A stretch of 64,000 nucleotides of DNA from Varroa destructor (GCF_002443255.2 NW_019211454.1:29589565-29653564); one strand, 5' to 3'; numbered from the stretch's first letter, positions 38,687 through 53,464 are shown. Translations and numbers: made by a program. Notes: a model not told the origin generated them from the letters alone.

Positions 38687-40623
38687 TATTTCGACTAAGA
38701 AAGCCGGATTCCTTGCATGCCTCCGATAAGTGACGACACGAAGGGGCGCGTCTTTGCGACAAAAGTAATCGATTACCCTGGGCATTGCTTCCGTGCTCGT
38801 TCACGAACCACCTGCTATCGTATGCCTATTGTGTACTTCTGTAAAAATTTCGTGTTGATAGTCTGTTAATAGAGAAAGTAATAAAGAAAATTTCGTAGAT
38901 TGTTTACGGATTACTCAACAAGATACTTCTCTTTTAATAATATGACGCGATCTTCATATGACGTGCCCAGCAAAACGACTGACAATAAAAACGGCTCGTT
39001 TAAAGCAGAAAACTATTAGCCACAACGAAGCCAATAAGGATTTTAAAACATGACAAAGTATTGCTCCCGGAAACCCCGAGAAACACTGAAACTTTTGCTC
39101 ACTTGCTTTACTGTACACTACACCCTAAAAGAAGCTCGCTTATAGAAGTACTGTTTTAATTAACAAAAAAAACTACATGGAAGTTCATACGTTCATCAGG
39201 CCAACAGGTGTTGCCGTAATGTTTCGCGTGTTAAGGAGACTCAGGCAGTTCGCCTTGAAGGCCGATTTCTTAAAGTTTTGAAATCGCCGCTAAGGTGATA
39301 ATTGCATTGGCTCGCACCTTGTCGAATCTGCATTCAGCATTGACACTCAAGTACATCTGTCGGCTAGCTCTGCCTCTGGTTCTAAAGTACTAACGTCGAT
39401 TAAGCGCTGAAACGAAATTAAACGAAAACAAAGGGAAAAATTAGCTTGCCAGCGATACGTCAGGTTCACAATGCGAATACCGCGGAATAATATCTTGATG
39501 ACCTTGATGAAAATTTAGATCTAAGCGTTGAACTATCATCCCCTTCTTTTGCAAAAACGGATTATTTTTCCAAGAGGATGTGATTATTTGGCCCTTGACG
39601 TTAGCAGAAAATCTATCAGGAAAACTTCGACAGCGGTAAGGACAACAGTTAAAATAAACAATGGTACTACCCGACCAGAGTCGTGGAGAATTAGAGAAAA
39701 AGAATCGCTGAAATCGAATACGAAGATCAGCTACCTAAGCCAGTCTTCTGTATATTTTCAAGGCGTCTTTCTTTAAATCGTATGGTTCCTGGGGGGCTAC
39801 CATGCCTCTAAGCTATATTAGGGTATACCAACCTTTGACATGGTAAATAATAGACGTACTTTGTCTAAACGGAGGAATAAAGTTAGAACGGAATAATTAT
39901 TGCAACTGAATATGTGTTTTTTTTAACTAGAGAAGAGGTAGGTGTTAAAAGTTCTTGCTTAAAGGGATGCAACCCATTTTTAGATTATTTTATCCATTTA
40001 CGTATAGTATCTGATTCATCCAACAAGAACCTCTGATCAAAGAGTATACCGTTCTAGATATCACATATCCAACATTAACAGTATTGTTAGTGCAGTGTAT
40101 ATGCTACGCAAGAAACGTTACCATTGTTCCGCCTCCATCCATTTAAGCAACTTAGTGTAGAAATCCATGGCCTGACGGCAGCGAGGCTTAACAATGCTTA
40201 TTAAAAGGTTAACGTCAAACGTAGTACCGGCCATCGCCCACTTGAACTTGCACGCAATATCGGCTAGATATTTCGTTGGTATGGTGTATCAGGATGATTA
40301 AGCGGCGGCCTGGCTTAGTTACTTGTCCATTTGCAATACGAGCCGCAGCTGTTGGACAGACGTTCCAGCGCGTCTTTGGTCATTGGACCCTGTACTCATA
40401 TCGTGTGTCCTGCTCGGAGCACAATCTCATGCGGGAAGATAAACGAGACTAGAACCATGGACAGCGTAGAATGGAATCTGCATTTCCACTACGTTTCGGT
40501 CTTTGGCTCCCATGCAACCCACCGAATACGAAAATTCATTTATAAATCGGTTTAAGGCTGACATGTAACAAGTCGCATTTGTCGTTACTAGTACGGGCTG
40601 CTAAGGACATGCCAAACGCAATG

Positions 40624-40643
40624 TAAAGCTGGGCCCAGCTTTA
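40624..40643. repeat. 20-base perfect palindrome without loop
   Basis: TAAAGCTGGGCCCAGCTTTA reads the same on both strands. A dimeric protein site or a chance event are both possible. Confidence 0.85.
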
Positions 40644-41516
40644 GGACACATGTAGGCCTTGCAGTCGAACAGTAGGTCATGGTAAAGAAGACGTCTGCAC
40701 TTACAACGACGAGCTGATGTTGTTCTCCCTTGATTGGTCACATTTTATGATTCGTAGAAATTACTGGGCTCTATAAAGGCACGAACTTGTTGGGTAATTC
40801 GTTCATGACTAAAAACACGGAATGAATTTACCAAATCATGATAGAAGAATACATTATCATTAGTAGAACCTGTTAATAGCCAGTTGGCAGAAAAAAAAAA
40901 GCTGTCCTATTTTTCTGACAAACATCCGACTTATTAGAAAAGAGAAAGTGGAATATAATACACGGTATATCTACAAAAATACAGGCAGTTTACGCAATGT
41001 AAAACTGCAATTTTTGGTATCGTTTTTTTAAATCAATACAAGTAATGTTAGTAACGTATGTTTTAAAAACTAAAAACACACACAGAAGTAAAAATAAAAT
41101 TGTTCTCTCTGTTTTTATGAAGCGCTCTTTGCTATGTAAATACTTATTCACAGCGAATAAGTAAGTAACACAAAATGAATAATTGCACGAAGGATTACAT
41201 TCGAAAGCATAAACATTTGATTTGTCCCCCGCCGGGCTTTATATGTTTATAAATATTCTATATATTGTACACAATGTAGGTGGGTAACGGATCAGAATTT
41301 TAAGTTATCAATTTCAACACACTGTTTCAGGTTAGTCAGAAGAGTTGGATGTAAGTAACAAAACTTCCTGCAAAATTCGTATAATTCAATTCATGTCGGT
41401 ACGCAGGAACTAACTGTTGTACACAAATGTGGCCACCACCAAGCCATGGTTCAAAAATAATGCAAAATGTAGAAAAATATTAGTATGTACACAGAACCTT
41501 TTGACGACGTAAGAAG

Positions 41517-41518
<2 letters not shown>

Positions 41519-41562
<44 letters not shown>

Positions 41563-41580
41563 ATAATAATAATATATATA
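41519..41580. repeat. (TA)n microsatellite with TAA interruptions
   Basis: About 35 bases of pure TA repeat pass into TAA and TA units, all A/T. Confidence 0.95.
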
Positions 41581-44500
41581 TAAAAATAGTAAACAAAGAT
41601 AAAATAATCATAAGGGAAAACATTATTAGGGTCCGAACAAATGCATATAAAATAGACACAAGAAATAAACGTCTACATAAAATAGGGTGATTTTTTTGAA
41701 GAAAAATTTTTGATGAACGTGATTGAACAGATCAGCAAATCAAAAACGATATCTTACTAGAAATGCATAAACTGCCATTGCAAATCTTAAATCATCATCG
41801 ACGCGAAAAGGTGCAGTCAGAAAAATGTTTGATCTCGCTGACATCACAGTGGCTCTAGCAGATCCGTGGTTTTAGTTCGGGAGCCATGGTTGTTTCGAAG
41901 CCCACTATTCAGCCCCCATACGCATATTCCACTACCTTACACAGTCGATATGAAATAAGCATGCGTGTACCTTTCTCATTGATCGATAGAGCTGACTGTG
42001 TTTACTTGGGACAGAAGGTATGAAAAAAGCATGATTTACCACGAAATATATTTCAATTGCTTTTGAAGCGTAGCCAGACCCCCGCGTCAGCTAACAAAGC
42101 TTGACATTTCTCATACTAAATAATATTTGTTTGATGCAATAGTTTCGGTATAATTTGACCAGGACGTAAAGGGCAGTTACAAAAGAGTCGTTTGAACGTC
42201 GAACATTTTTTGGAATAAATCCGAAAAAAGAGGAAGCTTTTAGCTGCTACATTCCTGTGATGATTTATTTAGCCCAATCATTTGTACGTAGAACGTTAAG
42301 ATGAGAGAGATATTTCCTATAAGATCGCTTATATTGTTGTTATTTATTAATTATTCCTTAAAAATTGACGTTTTTATTTACTGTGAGTAAGTGACTGTAA
42401 CACAATGAAAAGAAAAAAAGGGTTGTATACCTAACTAAATTTTCATCGTTAAGGTACCGGAAAGTACGAGTCTAACAGTCGTATACTTAAGCCCAATATT
42501 CGACTTGTTAACCCTGAACAAACTAATTTTATGCGTTTGGGTTACTAATGTTCATTGGCCCTTTTCGGTGCGAGCAAAGAAAAGAAAACTGAAGTCGGAA
42601 ATCGAAGGCAAGCTATACACTAATAAAGGCTGTCGCTTTGGGCTCCCTTTTATTAAGTTTGGTTGGATAACAATTGGGTCGGATACAATTCAGTTTGTCT
42701 AACTAAAACTGTTGATTGTGGTTATAGCGCGGATTAAGGGTGCCGCCTTCATTCATACCAGTTATTTGTACAAGGTTCAACTCTCGTAGTGCAGCCCTGC
42801 AATAGTGCTGGTGCCAGGAGACTACAAGGCTAGTGCTGATATGTCTTTTAGGATATGAATGACCGAATAGACTGACTAAATCGAATAGGTATTCCAGGTG
42901 TCGACATTATTATCTAAGAAAATTTGGGTTACCCTATGTAAATTAAATTAGGACCAAACACAACGCACAAAATACTAAAACCATCCTTTCGCAACGACTC
43001 GGGCGGCCTTTGTTCGAAAATTTATAAATTCTAGTGATTGTGAAAGCTCGTCGTGAATTGTAACCTACTTAAGCTCGACATGTTGCTACTTCTGAGGTGA
43101 GGCGCAGATAATAATATTAATAAAAATAGTTATTATTATGTCGCAGGGTGATGGTAGGTTATTACCCGCTCGCAACAAGCACATAGAAGCAGCGTAAATG
43201 GAAGCCTGACGTAATTCCCCAATTCAAAATGGTGAAAGATGGAACAGCTGCTCTAATGCTACTTATAGAATAGCTAATGTCTTCTTATTTTACCCATAAC
43301 GATAACATATAAATGAAGACACATAACGTGATTCGAAGTAAAAGTAGCCGCAAAAGTATCAGCAGTAGCAATTCCAGCCTTTGTATTCGAATTAGAGCGC
43401 AGCTTAGCATGCCTGCTAATTCGGCCTGTGCCTGCACAACAAGGATCTTGATAGGTTCAATGAGCAGTCCTACTAATAGCTGCAGGACCTCACTCCTCCC
43501 AGCGGGGCAACACGGTGTGGGGCACTGTTAGTTTTGTTTTTCGGATTGTTCCGTTTGCGCGATGGGAAATGAAGAGCTTGGAAGACTTAATAATGTCCAT
43601 TTTCTCTTCGTAGCACCAGCATTGACATGAAGGGAGAGAGCAGGTTAAGTGATGGCATACCAAAGCTAACATTAACTCAGGCTAGAAGGGATTTTTAAAA
43701 TATCATTTCAACATTGCCAACAAAATATCAGGCTCTAACAATGCAAGTAATTATACAACTCTACTCAAGTAAAGCCGGTTCGCGTAACGTGTCTAGCCAC
43801 CTCTTGGTCGCTGTTATTATCATTTTCGAGAAACTGAATTTAGACTAAGTAGGCGGTATTACTACGGTATTGGTAAATTTTTATGCGGATAAGTACCGCC
43901 AAGATGGAAGAAATAAATAATCCCAAAAAACTTAATCCAGGAAAATGTATGTAGCCAATACATCCGCTAATTAATTAATTCCACGCTTTATTTTTCAGAG
44001 TTACTCAGGTAAATAAATGGTACAACACTTTAATAATCTATACTGGTCTTATATACGCATGTAAATCAACTGGACGAGGTATTTCTGTAGGCCAGTGGGA
44101 AACATTTTGCACAATCGCACTAGGGTGAACAGTCTTTTGGGTCAAGTCGAGACGTTGGCAAAAAAAAAATATACTTCGACCATGTTTTATCCATCCATAA
44201 TAACGTGGTTCTCACTTCATTAAATTAGCGCGACCATTTCTTTATGGAACTTCTTTCCTATATGACTCATATGCAGATGCACACATTAGTCCAAGTAACA
44301 TCCGTAGGGTGTAACTTTCAATACTATGGCACTGCGTTCAACGCGTATATTATTTGTGCTACGCTAGACGGCATTAAGTGTCTGCATGCATTGAAAACGA
44401 TCATATTTTATAATATAACCCATAGATCCGATTGTTTAGCCAAATGGAAGCAGTAGCTCACATTCAGATCAGAAAATTCCCTGGATAGCTCACGGTAACT

Positions 44501-44907
44501 TGTGTTAAGTTATATACATACTAACATCTACGCTTTATACAATGTTACGTTCACATGCATCCTATGCGTTCTCTGTCCTAGGATCTACAAAACGTCGTCA
44601 AGTTAAAGAAGTTGACGTTCGGTACTTATTACCTAAAAACTTATAAAGGACCCCGTCATGGCTAAAATTCAGTCAACAGTCCAACAATTCACAAAAACGA
44701 ATAACACAACTATTTTATACGTAGCCCCTGACGATTTATGTATGTACTCCATACTCTACAAACTACGGCCTGTGTATAGCTCACTCTACACATCTCTTGA
44801 ATCGATAGTACTATTGCGATTTTTCATAGAATGCCATTGCTGGGCGCTTATGGCCAGCAAACTGCTTCAGAAAAAAACACCCTAGTCTGTATGTAACTCA
44901 GGCCTGA

Positions 44908-45144
44908 CCAACCTCCGACCTTCGGCTCGTCTCACACTCGTCCGCGCCTTTTTCGCCTGACTTTTTTGCTTCCGCAATAGAGCTAGAGTCTACAGCAGCA
45001 GCGCTAATACCAACGACGGCATCGACATCGTCATCGATCTTTGAACGGGTCGTATGCTGTCAAAAGTTTGTAGAGAAAGGGTTACCTCCAATCCCCATGA
45101 GAAGCACCAAAATCAAGAAACAAAGACGTCGTCGGATGATCTGA
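44908..45144 (+). other. candidate terminal exon, low-complexity protein
   Basis: The frame is open for 78 codons to a TGA at 45142-45144. A strong pyrimidine tract (about 44918-44978) runs into AG sites at about 44981 and 44995, so the second part could be a terminal exon. The peptide is rich in Ala, Ser, Thr and Pro and ends in a basic patch with RRRR. No family was recognised and no upstream exon was identified. Confidence 0.15.
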
Positions 45145-45149
45145 GGGGC

Positions 45150-47330
45150 CTGCTGTCGATATTTACCTTTTCTTATTTTTGCAGGCTACCTTACAGAAAT
45201 CGCTACTTTTCCCTGTTGGGTGAATAAATCAGAAGCAGAAAATTTTTCTGGAAGTCCCTTTTATACGAGCGGTTTTTAGTTGTTTCTTTTTATTCTATGA
45301 CATAAGTTTAGAGGGTTTAGATAGAAAAATATTTATTATGAGCATTTTGTTGACATCAGTGAGTAGCGGCAGAAACGTTTTCGTTAATTATTCAATAACA
45401 GATCTGCCTGGCTAACGTAGGGTGGCGCAAAAGGGGCTCACGTATTTTTTTTTAAAGTAATTCCTGTAGCTTTTCGATAAATTTGCGCTATCACGTATGG
45501 CACTTCAAGATTTTTCGTGCCGCCTTATTATTGACGACAACCGTACGTAGTATCCATGAAGAAGACGACACCAAGATCCGACCTTGGAAAGTATATAATT
45601 GGGTACGGTATTGAAGGACTTAGCCCTAATACAAATGTACTGCTGGAGGTGTTTGCGATAACTGCCCACCTAGACTGATTGCATTGGTAAGGGATTTGAC
45701 GCCTTGTAGAGTCGCCGTAACTACCGTGAAGACAAATTTAAAGCAAACATTTTATATTTGAGGTTGGAACGTGTGAAGAAGTCTACTACCTTTAGTAGTT
45801 CAATTAGATCTAGATATTCCATTGAGATGAAGATGTCCGTGGCTGCGACTTTATTAGATAGCCGAGATCAAGGAACCTGATCAATCAAAAACATTGATCT
45901 GATTATTCCGGAATGATCTGCACTACAGATTCAAAGCACAAATACATATAGAAATGAAGGAGTATTTCAATTATAGATAACGGGTTTTTAACACAAGTGC
46001 AGTTCATGCCTTTTCGCAAACTGTTCCAATTAAAAAAAAAATAGTTCTGCAAAATTAATTTTGATAGGCAATACATTACATCTAATATGGTAGAAGAAGT
46101 GCGTATTTAGCCAATACAATTGAGCTCAGTGTTTCGTTGTTGGTAACACCATTGCAGAATAGTACAGAGAAGAGTACAAGAAATTCCTGCTGGGATTTTG
46201 TCATAAGGTAGAGAAAGAGATCATTTCTGTATAGCGTCTGACGGATGCGTCAATAATGCGACTCCTCTCCTGTTATACTGTATTAATAGAGTAGTCATTT
46301 ATTTAGCTATATTTCTGATTACAGTCTACCCGGCATCGCCGTTGTTCAGTCTGCGATATTGGTATGATTAGTGGGGCAAACTTCGAACGGGAGGGTGTCC
46401 CTACAACCCAGCTTCATTTCTCATTCCGTCTTCCCACACGTGCTATACTATGCCCTCCGACACGTGATAAATGCGTGGACGTTATAACGTATTTAACCCG
46501 TATTTTTCCATTTTTTATGTGTTCACTACCTTCCATTGTTACCAACACATCGATCATCCGTCCGGTTAGACTAAAATGCATATGAGAACCAAATACTGCC
46601 ACGAATGGATGTCTGTTTGATTGCAAACAGAATCACCGATGTATAGTAATAATAAGTGCGAGCGACCAGTAAACTCTAACCGCTGCTGACAGTCTGGGAC
46701 AGTTAGAAAGGCCGCTAAAAGCAGAAAATATGCTTTAGCAACCCATTTTCCACAAATTGATGTAGAAGTAATCTGAGCACTATATTTTGATTCGCAATTA
46801 TTTTAAAAACATATAGGTCTCATAATTTATTACATCATATAAGCGAAATCGGTCACTAATGGCCAAATGATTGTAACTTTTGATCGACTGCGTCCTGTTA
46901 CATCTCCGACCATACGCCGGACCCTCTGGGAAGCATAAAGGAGCGATATGTTAGCCAGCAGAGCTAAATGAAAGGTGAACGTTACCTCTTGATACGTGTT
47001 TCGTAATATTTCGTGTATCGGTTCAGGACGTTTTCGTATTCTGCACAAAACGATGCGTCGTAGCTGGAATTGAGTTGATTTTCACAACGGGATGCTGATG
47101 GTAAGCAGCGCTCCTAATCAATATGTTCTTTGTTCTGTACTCGTATAGTCGCCCTTTTAGTACCTAGCGCATTTATGTATATATATATATATGTATAAAT
47201 GTCACTCTAAATAGGCTGCGCTCTAATGCAAAACTGAGTCTTCTTTTTGTTGTCAGATGTCAAATGTTCCCAACGGTGCTTCTACCCCTTAAGCTGTCGA
47301 TCGTCTCCCGGATTATTGGCTTGTACATTT
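45150..47330. other. non-coding stretch, no gene recognised
   Basis: Only short frames with no recognisable motif. A TA-rich repeat lies at about 47175-47194. Confidence 0.5.
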
Positions 47331-47501
47331 ACGGACGTGGGGGCCTCTCTATTCGCTGAAAGCCATTGCTTCGGAACGTCAATCAACGGAATCGAAACGC
47401 GCTAGTTGACTCCCTAACTCACGCCTGTTGACCAATCGTGCGTAGCGTACGTAGGTTATTGGTTTTCGTTTTTCGACATTGTTACAACTGCGTGACGATA
47501 A

Positions 47502-47771
47502 ATGGCCGCCATTACTTTGTCTGTCGATGAACCGTCTTCGCTTTGTCCAAAGCTGGATTCACTTTTTGCTCGCGTCGACAAACAGACAGGCAGGCAGGCA
47601 GGCCGTGTGCTCCATGCCGGGAACCTACCATTTGACGAAGTGCTTAACGCCGATATTGGACGTGGAACTGGCAACCTAACAGTCATTGCTATAATTTCAG
47701 AACCGTTATGGCGAATCCGGCTCACATCGATGATTATTCATCGACGCCGAAACCGTTCGACTTCGGTTTAA
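47502..47771 (+). other. candidate first exon or small gene, no family recognised
   Basis: ATG 47502 sits in a favourable context (AAATGGCC) after a CpG-containing 160-base leader. The frame is open for 89 codons, and the first 60 or so show coding-like codon use and a globular composition (LDSLFARVDKQ, HAGNLPFDEVLNADIGRG). The last 25 codons look less coding-like, so a donor may lie before them. A CAGG microsatellite (47585-47602) is inside the frame. The opposite strand is also open for 89 codons, which weakens the case. Confidence 0.25.
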
Positions 47772-47779
47772 CTGTTTCG

Positions 47780-50700
47780 ATAGGGCTTCAGAGAGGTTCA
47801 TTATCGTGAAGTCCGAATTTCTAGCCAATAAATGACAAACAGTCTTACCGTCTATCAACGGCTATCTAACACTAATAGGTTTTTTTTCCGAGATTATTGA
47901 TTACAGCGACTGTAGTTTTTGGCCGTCCCGCACGCTCATTACTAACTAAGCGAACACGGCGACGTTCGGATTCAACTACTCAAAATTCTAAAATGACCGT
48001 TCAGTAAACAGAGTCTAGCATTCCCGCAGGCAGATCGTGTTTCGTATACGAAAATTCAATAGCTGCGCGATATCCACCATTTTATATTTCTATAGGAACA
48101 CTGCATAGCGATTAAATACGTTTGACGAGTACAGCCATCTTAATGTTGAAACTGAAAACTTTCCTGGCTACCGCTTATGTAAGAGCGATGTGAAAGGGGG
48201 TGCACTGGATACTCTTAACGGATTCGCCCGTTAGGCACTTGTTCCATTTTCACCATTGATACTCAAAGCGTGGCCTGAAATCGAATTCGAACGGCAGGTT
48301 TTTTCACACTGTCCGGAAGGAAGACAGCGATCACTTATAATTGCAATTCTATTGTATGAACGACCGCGTCACACCAATTTCCGAGTAGAACTTGTAGCTA
48401 GAAAAGCTGTTGGCAGTACCCGTAGGAGAAACCGTGCGGGGTCCGAGTGACATTTTTGCAATGCGGTAGTTTCAAATCAAACGACGCTTCGTTTTTCTTA
48501 CACAAGTAGTATGAAAATGTCGGATACTATATCTACCTGAATGCCAGGATGAAGCTAACTTCGAAATAAAAAAACAAGTGAAAGTCCACAAAACATATTG
48601 TTTCAAAGCGGTTAGCTTCGCTTAAAAACTCACCAATCCCTGACTATCGAACGAAAGCGTTGTATTATAGACTATAATCGTTGACACTTTTGTTGCATTT
48701 ATACTTTGTCATGTGTTTTACTCACGTTTGTTCAAAGATAGAAAGAAAAAGTATTGCCTGAAGGATTACCTTTTAAGGAGAGCGTAAAGCTCCGGTTAGA
48801 AATTTACCGAGCTACACAGTTCCCCAAACACCCTATGGATGCTTTGGTTTGATGTATGGCATACATCTCATACTCATATTTTGTTACTTGAGTTTCGATT
48901 GTTAATCGGCCATCGGGCCACCAGGTGTCATCGGGAACACCTCCCACAATATAGGGGTTGACAGATCGTTGTAGGTAGAATAAGGGCCCTTAAATTCAGC
49001 TGTAGCAACAGTTTTTCGATACTATTTTTGATCCTCCGACAAACCCTAGCTTGCTAACATATAGTAGCGAAAGCTTACGTACCTTCTGCTAGGACATACA
49101 ACTGTTGATTTAATTACCCAGTTATATATACAATTGTAGGACTGGCACCCTTACAGATAAAAATGCATGGACTCAGGCCTCCTTTTTTAAGGCACTGAAC
49201 TATTACCCGACGTGTTCACATTAGCTAAAAATGTTACATTTGCCTTTAAATGAATACATACATTTAAAACCTCTATCATTTATCGTCTAGATACTTCCGG
49301 AAACATTTTGTGTTAGCTATATTTCCTTGTATAATTATGATGCGCGTGGCGCTCGTGGGAGATAATCTGTCCACAACACCTATATTAAAGATACTAACCT
49401 AATTAACCATTTCTTTATGGTAGCCGTGTTGAAACATAGAGTGATCATTTCGTCAGTCGCCTCAGGAAGTCAAAGCAATACAATTCTGCTGCCCACTTTA
49501 CTCACGGAAAGACAAAGTTTTTTTGTTCACTAGCAAGAGCGATGGCTTTGTTTTCTGGGGTAATTTATTTTCACGCGAACCAACAGACCTTTGGTAGGTT
49601 ATCTTCTACTTTACTAATAACAATTACTTTACTATCATTATTATGCGCAATGGCACCGATAATATCGATGGCCTATCTCAAAATTGCTCATATGCTGTTC
49701 ATTTTCATTAGCTAAATATATATCGGAGCACGATTTATCGTGGTAGATTTGGCTCGCGAGCGTAACCCTATTGACGAAATATGACTTTTTTTCTAACTGT
49801 CACTCGTTCCGTAACGCTTTATGGCGAGCTGACCCTAGAATTGCTGACAGATCTATATAGCGATCAAAGGCGAACCCCATCCCCCCTAGCCCCAAGAGTC
49901 ACTCTTAACGTAAGCAAAAGCATCTGCTAGCAACTCTGCATTATCCTAATTGGTGAAAGGGCAAGCTCTTGGAGGATTTCAGGAACAGACGAATCGAACA
50001 GCGAAGAAATTATCGCAAGCAGGAACTCGACCTACGGTTAATCGGGTCAGTGTGCGCGTCTGTACCATAGTTTAGCGTTGTTGTACGAGATTTTCTTACT
50101 TGGCCATGGTTAGTGCTTACTTAATTGCTCATTAATTCGATTGATCCGTAGCTTTTAGCTATTTTTCAGTCACAACGATCGAAATTAAACATTTTCTGTT
50201 AATGAATCAGAAATACCCTCGTAACGATATGTTTTCTAACACGAATAATAGGTAAGTGCGGGTAAGTTTTGTCGGCTGAAGATAACTCGACTCGTATGGA
50301 TGCGGGTCGTTAGTATTTATGTCGAGTCGTGACGCTATGTACTCCATAGTACAAAAGCACATATATCATTTGAAAGAAAAACTGTTTATCCACTACAGAA
50401 ACAAAAAAAAAAATGAATGAAGTTGAGAATGATTATTTTTTGGTGCTTCCACTATCGGAAATATTCAGCTGGTCAAAGACCTTATTTGCCCCACGTTAAA
50501 TACAAGCAAGCAAGCAAGCAGAAGCTGTGCCTGGTATTGTTGTCAACACTGAGCGCATACGAAAAATTTCAAACACTTCTATGAACCTCGTAGAGGGGGA
50601 CCTGAACAGCATGATCGATGGTTACGATTGTAGAAAATGCTTATGGTTAGGGAACTATATAACTTAAAGATCGTAGCACTATAAACCTATTTTAACAATT

Positions 50701-53460
50701 TCTATAGTACGAACTGATGGCGAGGTGTAGCTTATTTCTATCTATTAGCGTCTTATTTACTGGCATATCGGTACTACATGGATAGAGACTTGAAGTCGGA
50801 TAGTGCTTTCAATTAGCGCTACAGAATCGGTCTTTAGCATGAAACAGAACGGGTCTCTATGCCTTATTTCAAATGCAGGACACTTCACTTGTTTCCAAGG
50901 CTGATAGGTCGATACGTCGCCACTGCACAACCAGGAAAGCTTACACTACCTATATAAACTTAAAGCTAGCTCTTGTGTCTATAGATAGTTAACGATAGGA
51001 AATAGTTATAGATAGAAAAATATCTTCCGGAATATAATGAAGCAAACGATCTTTATTCCATATGTCGTAGGGCAGCTTGCATTTAATGTACAGCCACCGC
51101 GTAATGAGTCAACAATGTTTATATTGATTCCTTTTATCCTTTCCTCCTTCCTGCGCCGAACAAACACGCTGACAACAATTGTACTAAACTTCTGACTAGA
51201 TCACTGCTTGATTCTCCGTCATCCGCGAAATGATTTCCTATCAAAGTAAGGCCATTGCGTACTTTTCTGTTTAGGTACCCGGCTAACCGTGAATTAGCCT
51301 GTAGCTAGGTAAGAGTTGATTAAATTAATCAAATATTAGTGGCTTTATTTGTGTACAAAGGGTATCGTACTGTACAGGATATCCGACCCGTATTTTTTGT
51401 ATTTGAACTTTTTTGATCATTGCTGCACAGAAGACATCTGGTACAGGTAATTAAATCGAAGCTAGGACTCGCGAAGCTCATCCTGGGAAAAATCCTTCGC
51501 CTTCTCGAAGATTCGAACAAAACAGTCAAATCGATTCGCAAAACGATGTTATTGCTTGGCCGTTTCAATTTGGAAGAATGGCGGGCATGGTCATTACGAA
51601 GACTGATCCTTAAGCATAACTCTGTTATTTGAATCGGGGCATCTTTAAGATTTTATGCGCATAATAATATAGTCACATTTTAATATCGTTATGGGCAAAT
51701 CGATTCAATGGAAACTGTAAAACGAAACGCACGTGTCACAAGCAGCTGTCTTCTCGTCCGAACGAGATATAAAAATATCCTGGTACATCTTATAGAGCGA
51801 ACCGCGGGTGGCCAACGCCGACGACACCGTCGGTGACGAGCCAGACCGATGCAGAAATCAACGGCTGTGCGACCGAAACATTAAGAAAGAGCTGTAACCT
51901 TCCCAAAAGTTGATCACCCAAGTGATGTGTAGGGTGATGGCGTAGGAATTGCACCCCTTCTCCGTTTGATCGTTCTCAGTGCTTTCCACGCAATCTGATT
52001 ACTTCGATCCCAGCTTCTACAGCTGCCATTTTTACAGACGAAAATTTCTTTCGATTAATCCAGAACGCTTTTCGCACGTACGTGTCACGCCAGAACGTTT
52101 GACCCTACAGTCTAACTCATTTTATGCTAGCACAGCAATGCATTAAGATTCATGGAATCCCTTCATGTATTCAAAGTTTCATTCCCGAAGTTCGTTCGCG
52201 TTTAACGTACGAGTGTAATATCATTTTTTTTTTTTATATTCTGTTATATATATACCTGTACCTCGTCTTCCAAGGCGTACTACTAATATTTCGGTACCGT
52301 GGAAGGATAACCTAGGGTTTTGCCCTTGCTTGCAATCTGAGCGTTTGTTAACCATTCATCTATTTTCTCTTGTATCTATATAGAACAGTAATTGTACCAA
52401 AATTCAGATTCAGTATGTCAAACACGATCTACCTTGCAGCTTTAGGATTCCTTGCACTTGCGAGCCAATTTGTCTGTCGTAACAGGTAATTCAATTATCG
52501 CTGACTCCTGAGGATAAGTTGGAAGGCAAGGATATCTAGTAAGGATAGTAAGGCAAGGATAGCTATTTGTACTCACAGTATAAATGCAATGCAAATTATC
52601 TGGAGTGAGGCGAATGTTTTTGTACAATCACCCACATGTTATTTTTCGTTATAGGAGAAACAGCGTACGGCAGTTCCTCAGTGTCATCTGTGCGCCTTGC
52701 GTAGGCACTGACTGGCCTATGACTAATGGAAACCTCTCAAACGTTGAAATTCATTGAAACAAACAAATCATAGTAGTAGTTGTGCCGATTTATTAAATAT
52801 TGATTGTAATGTGATATGCCCTTAGGAGTGAGATATAAATATAGTGCGAGTGTTTACATAGATTCGCACAGTCTCCCCCGCTAAAACAATGAAAGGATTT
52901 TAGTTGACACTTTATCCATTAGGAAATGTAGGCTGGTTAGGGATTTTTAAAAACAGACTTCTCCTTTTTTTTAGAGTGGAGTTAGAAGGTCCTGTTCTGT
53001 TGGCATATCGGTTTGCCAACGAGGCCAACGAAACGAGGATCAGCAGTGAAGCTTTAGGACAGTATTTCTTTATTCTCTAACAATAGCCGAAATAATTAGT
53101 AATCATGTGACAACTAATTTTCTTATGTCTAATTACATATTTCCACCATTGTTAACTAGTGAATTACAACTATTATTATCTCTGCTGATGTGGATCTTTC
53201 GGCCCCAATGCGATATGAGCGTATTAAAGAATTTCTTTATCAAACGATATTCATCATCTCGAAGATAGTAAGACGGTGGGTCAATGAGATAAGGTCACGA
53301 CGAATTCTTTTCTGACATATGGTCATAATTCAAACTATTTTATCGGCGATACTCTATATTTTAGCACCTCTTGCTTGGACATCATAAACTGTCCAACAGT
53401 TTTTAATTAATACGTATTATTACTAAGCGATATTCAATATAGGAAGTGATGTTAAAGGAA
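47780..53460. other. non-coding stretch, no gene recognised
   Basis: Visible items are an 8-bp hairpin (48852-48868), a CAAG repeat (50503-50520) and imperfect AAGGCAAGGATA duplications near 52525-52570. Frames are short. Confidence 0.5.
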
Positions 53461-53464
53461 GCTA

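Larger units (their letters stand above)
38690..44900. other. non-coding stretch, no gene recognised
   Basis: Short open frames only. Distinct items are a 20-base perfect palindrome (40624-40643), a 9-bp hairpin (41141-41163) and a long TA microsatellite (41519-41580). Confidence 0.5.

Noticed and set aside
38355..38804. Two open frames on opposite strands sharing a TVILN.LR-like peptide, at first suggesting a gene family
   Set aside because: The similarity comes from the inverted ends of the MITE-like element at 38455-38686, which place the same DNA in both orientations.
51420..51632. 70-codon Leu/Arg-rich + strand frame
   Set aside because: The composition is that of chance translation, and an overlapping - strand frame is equally open.
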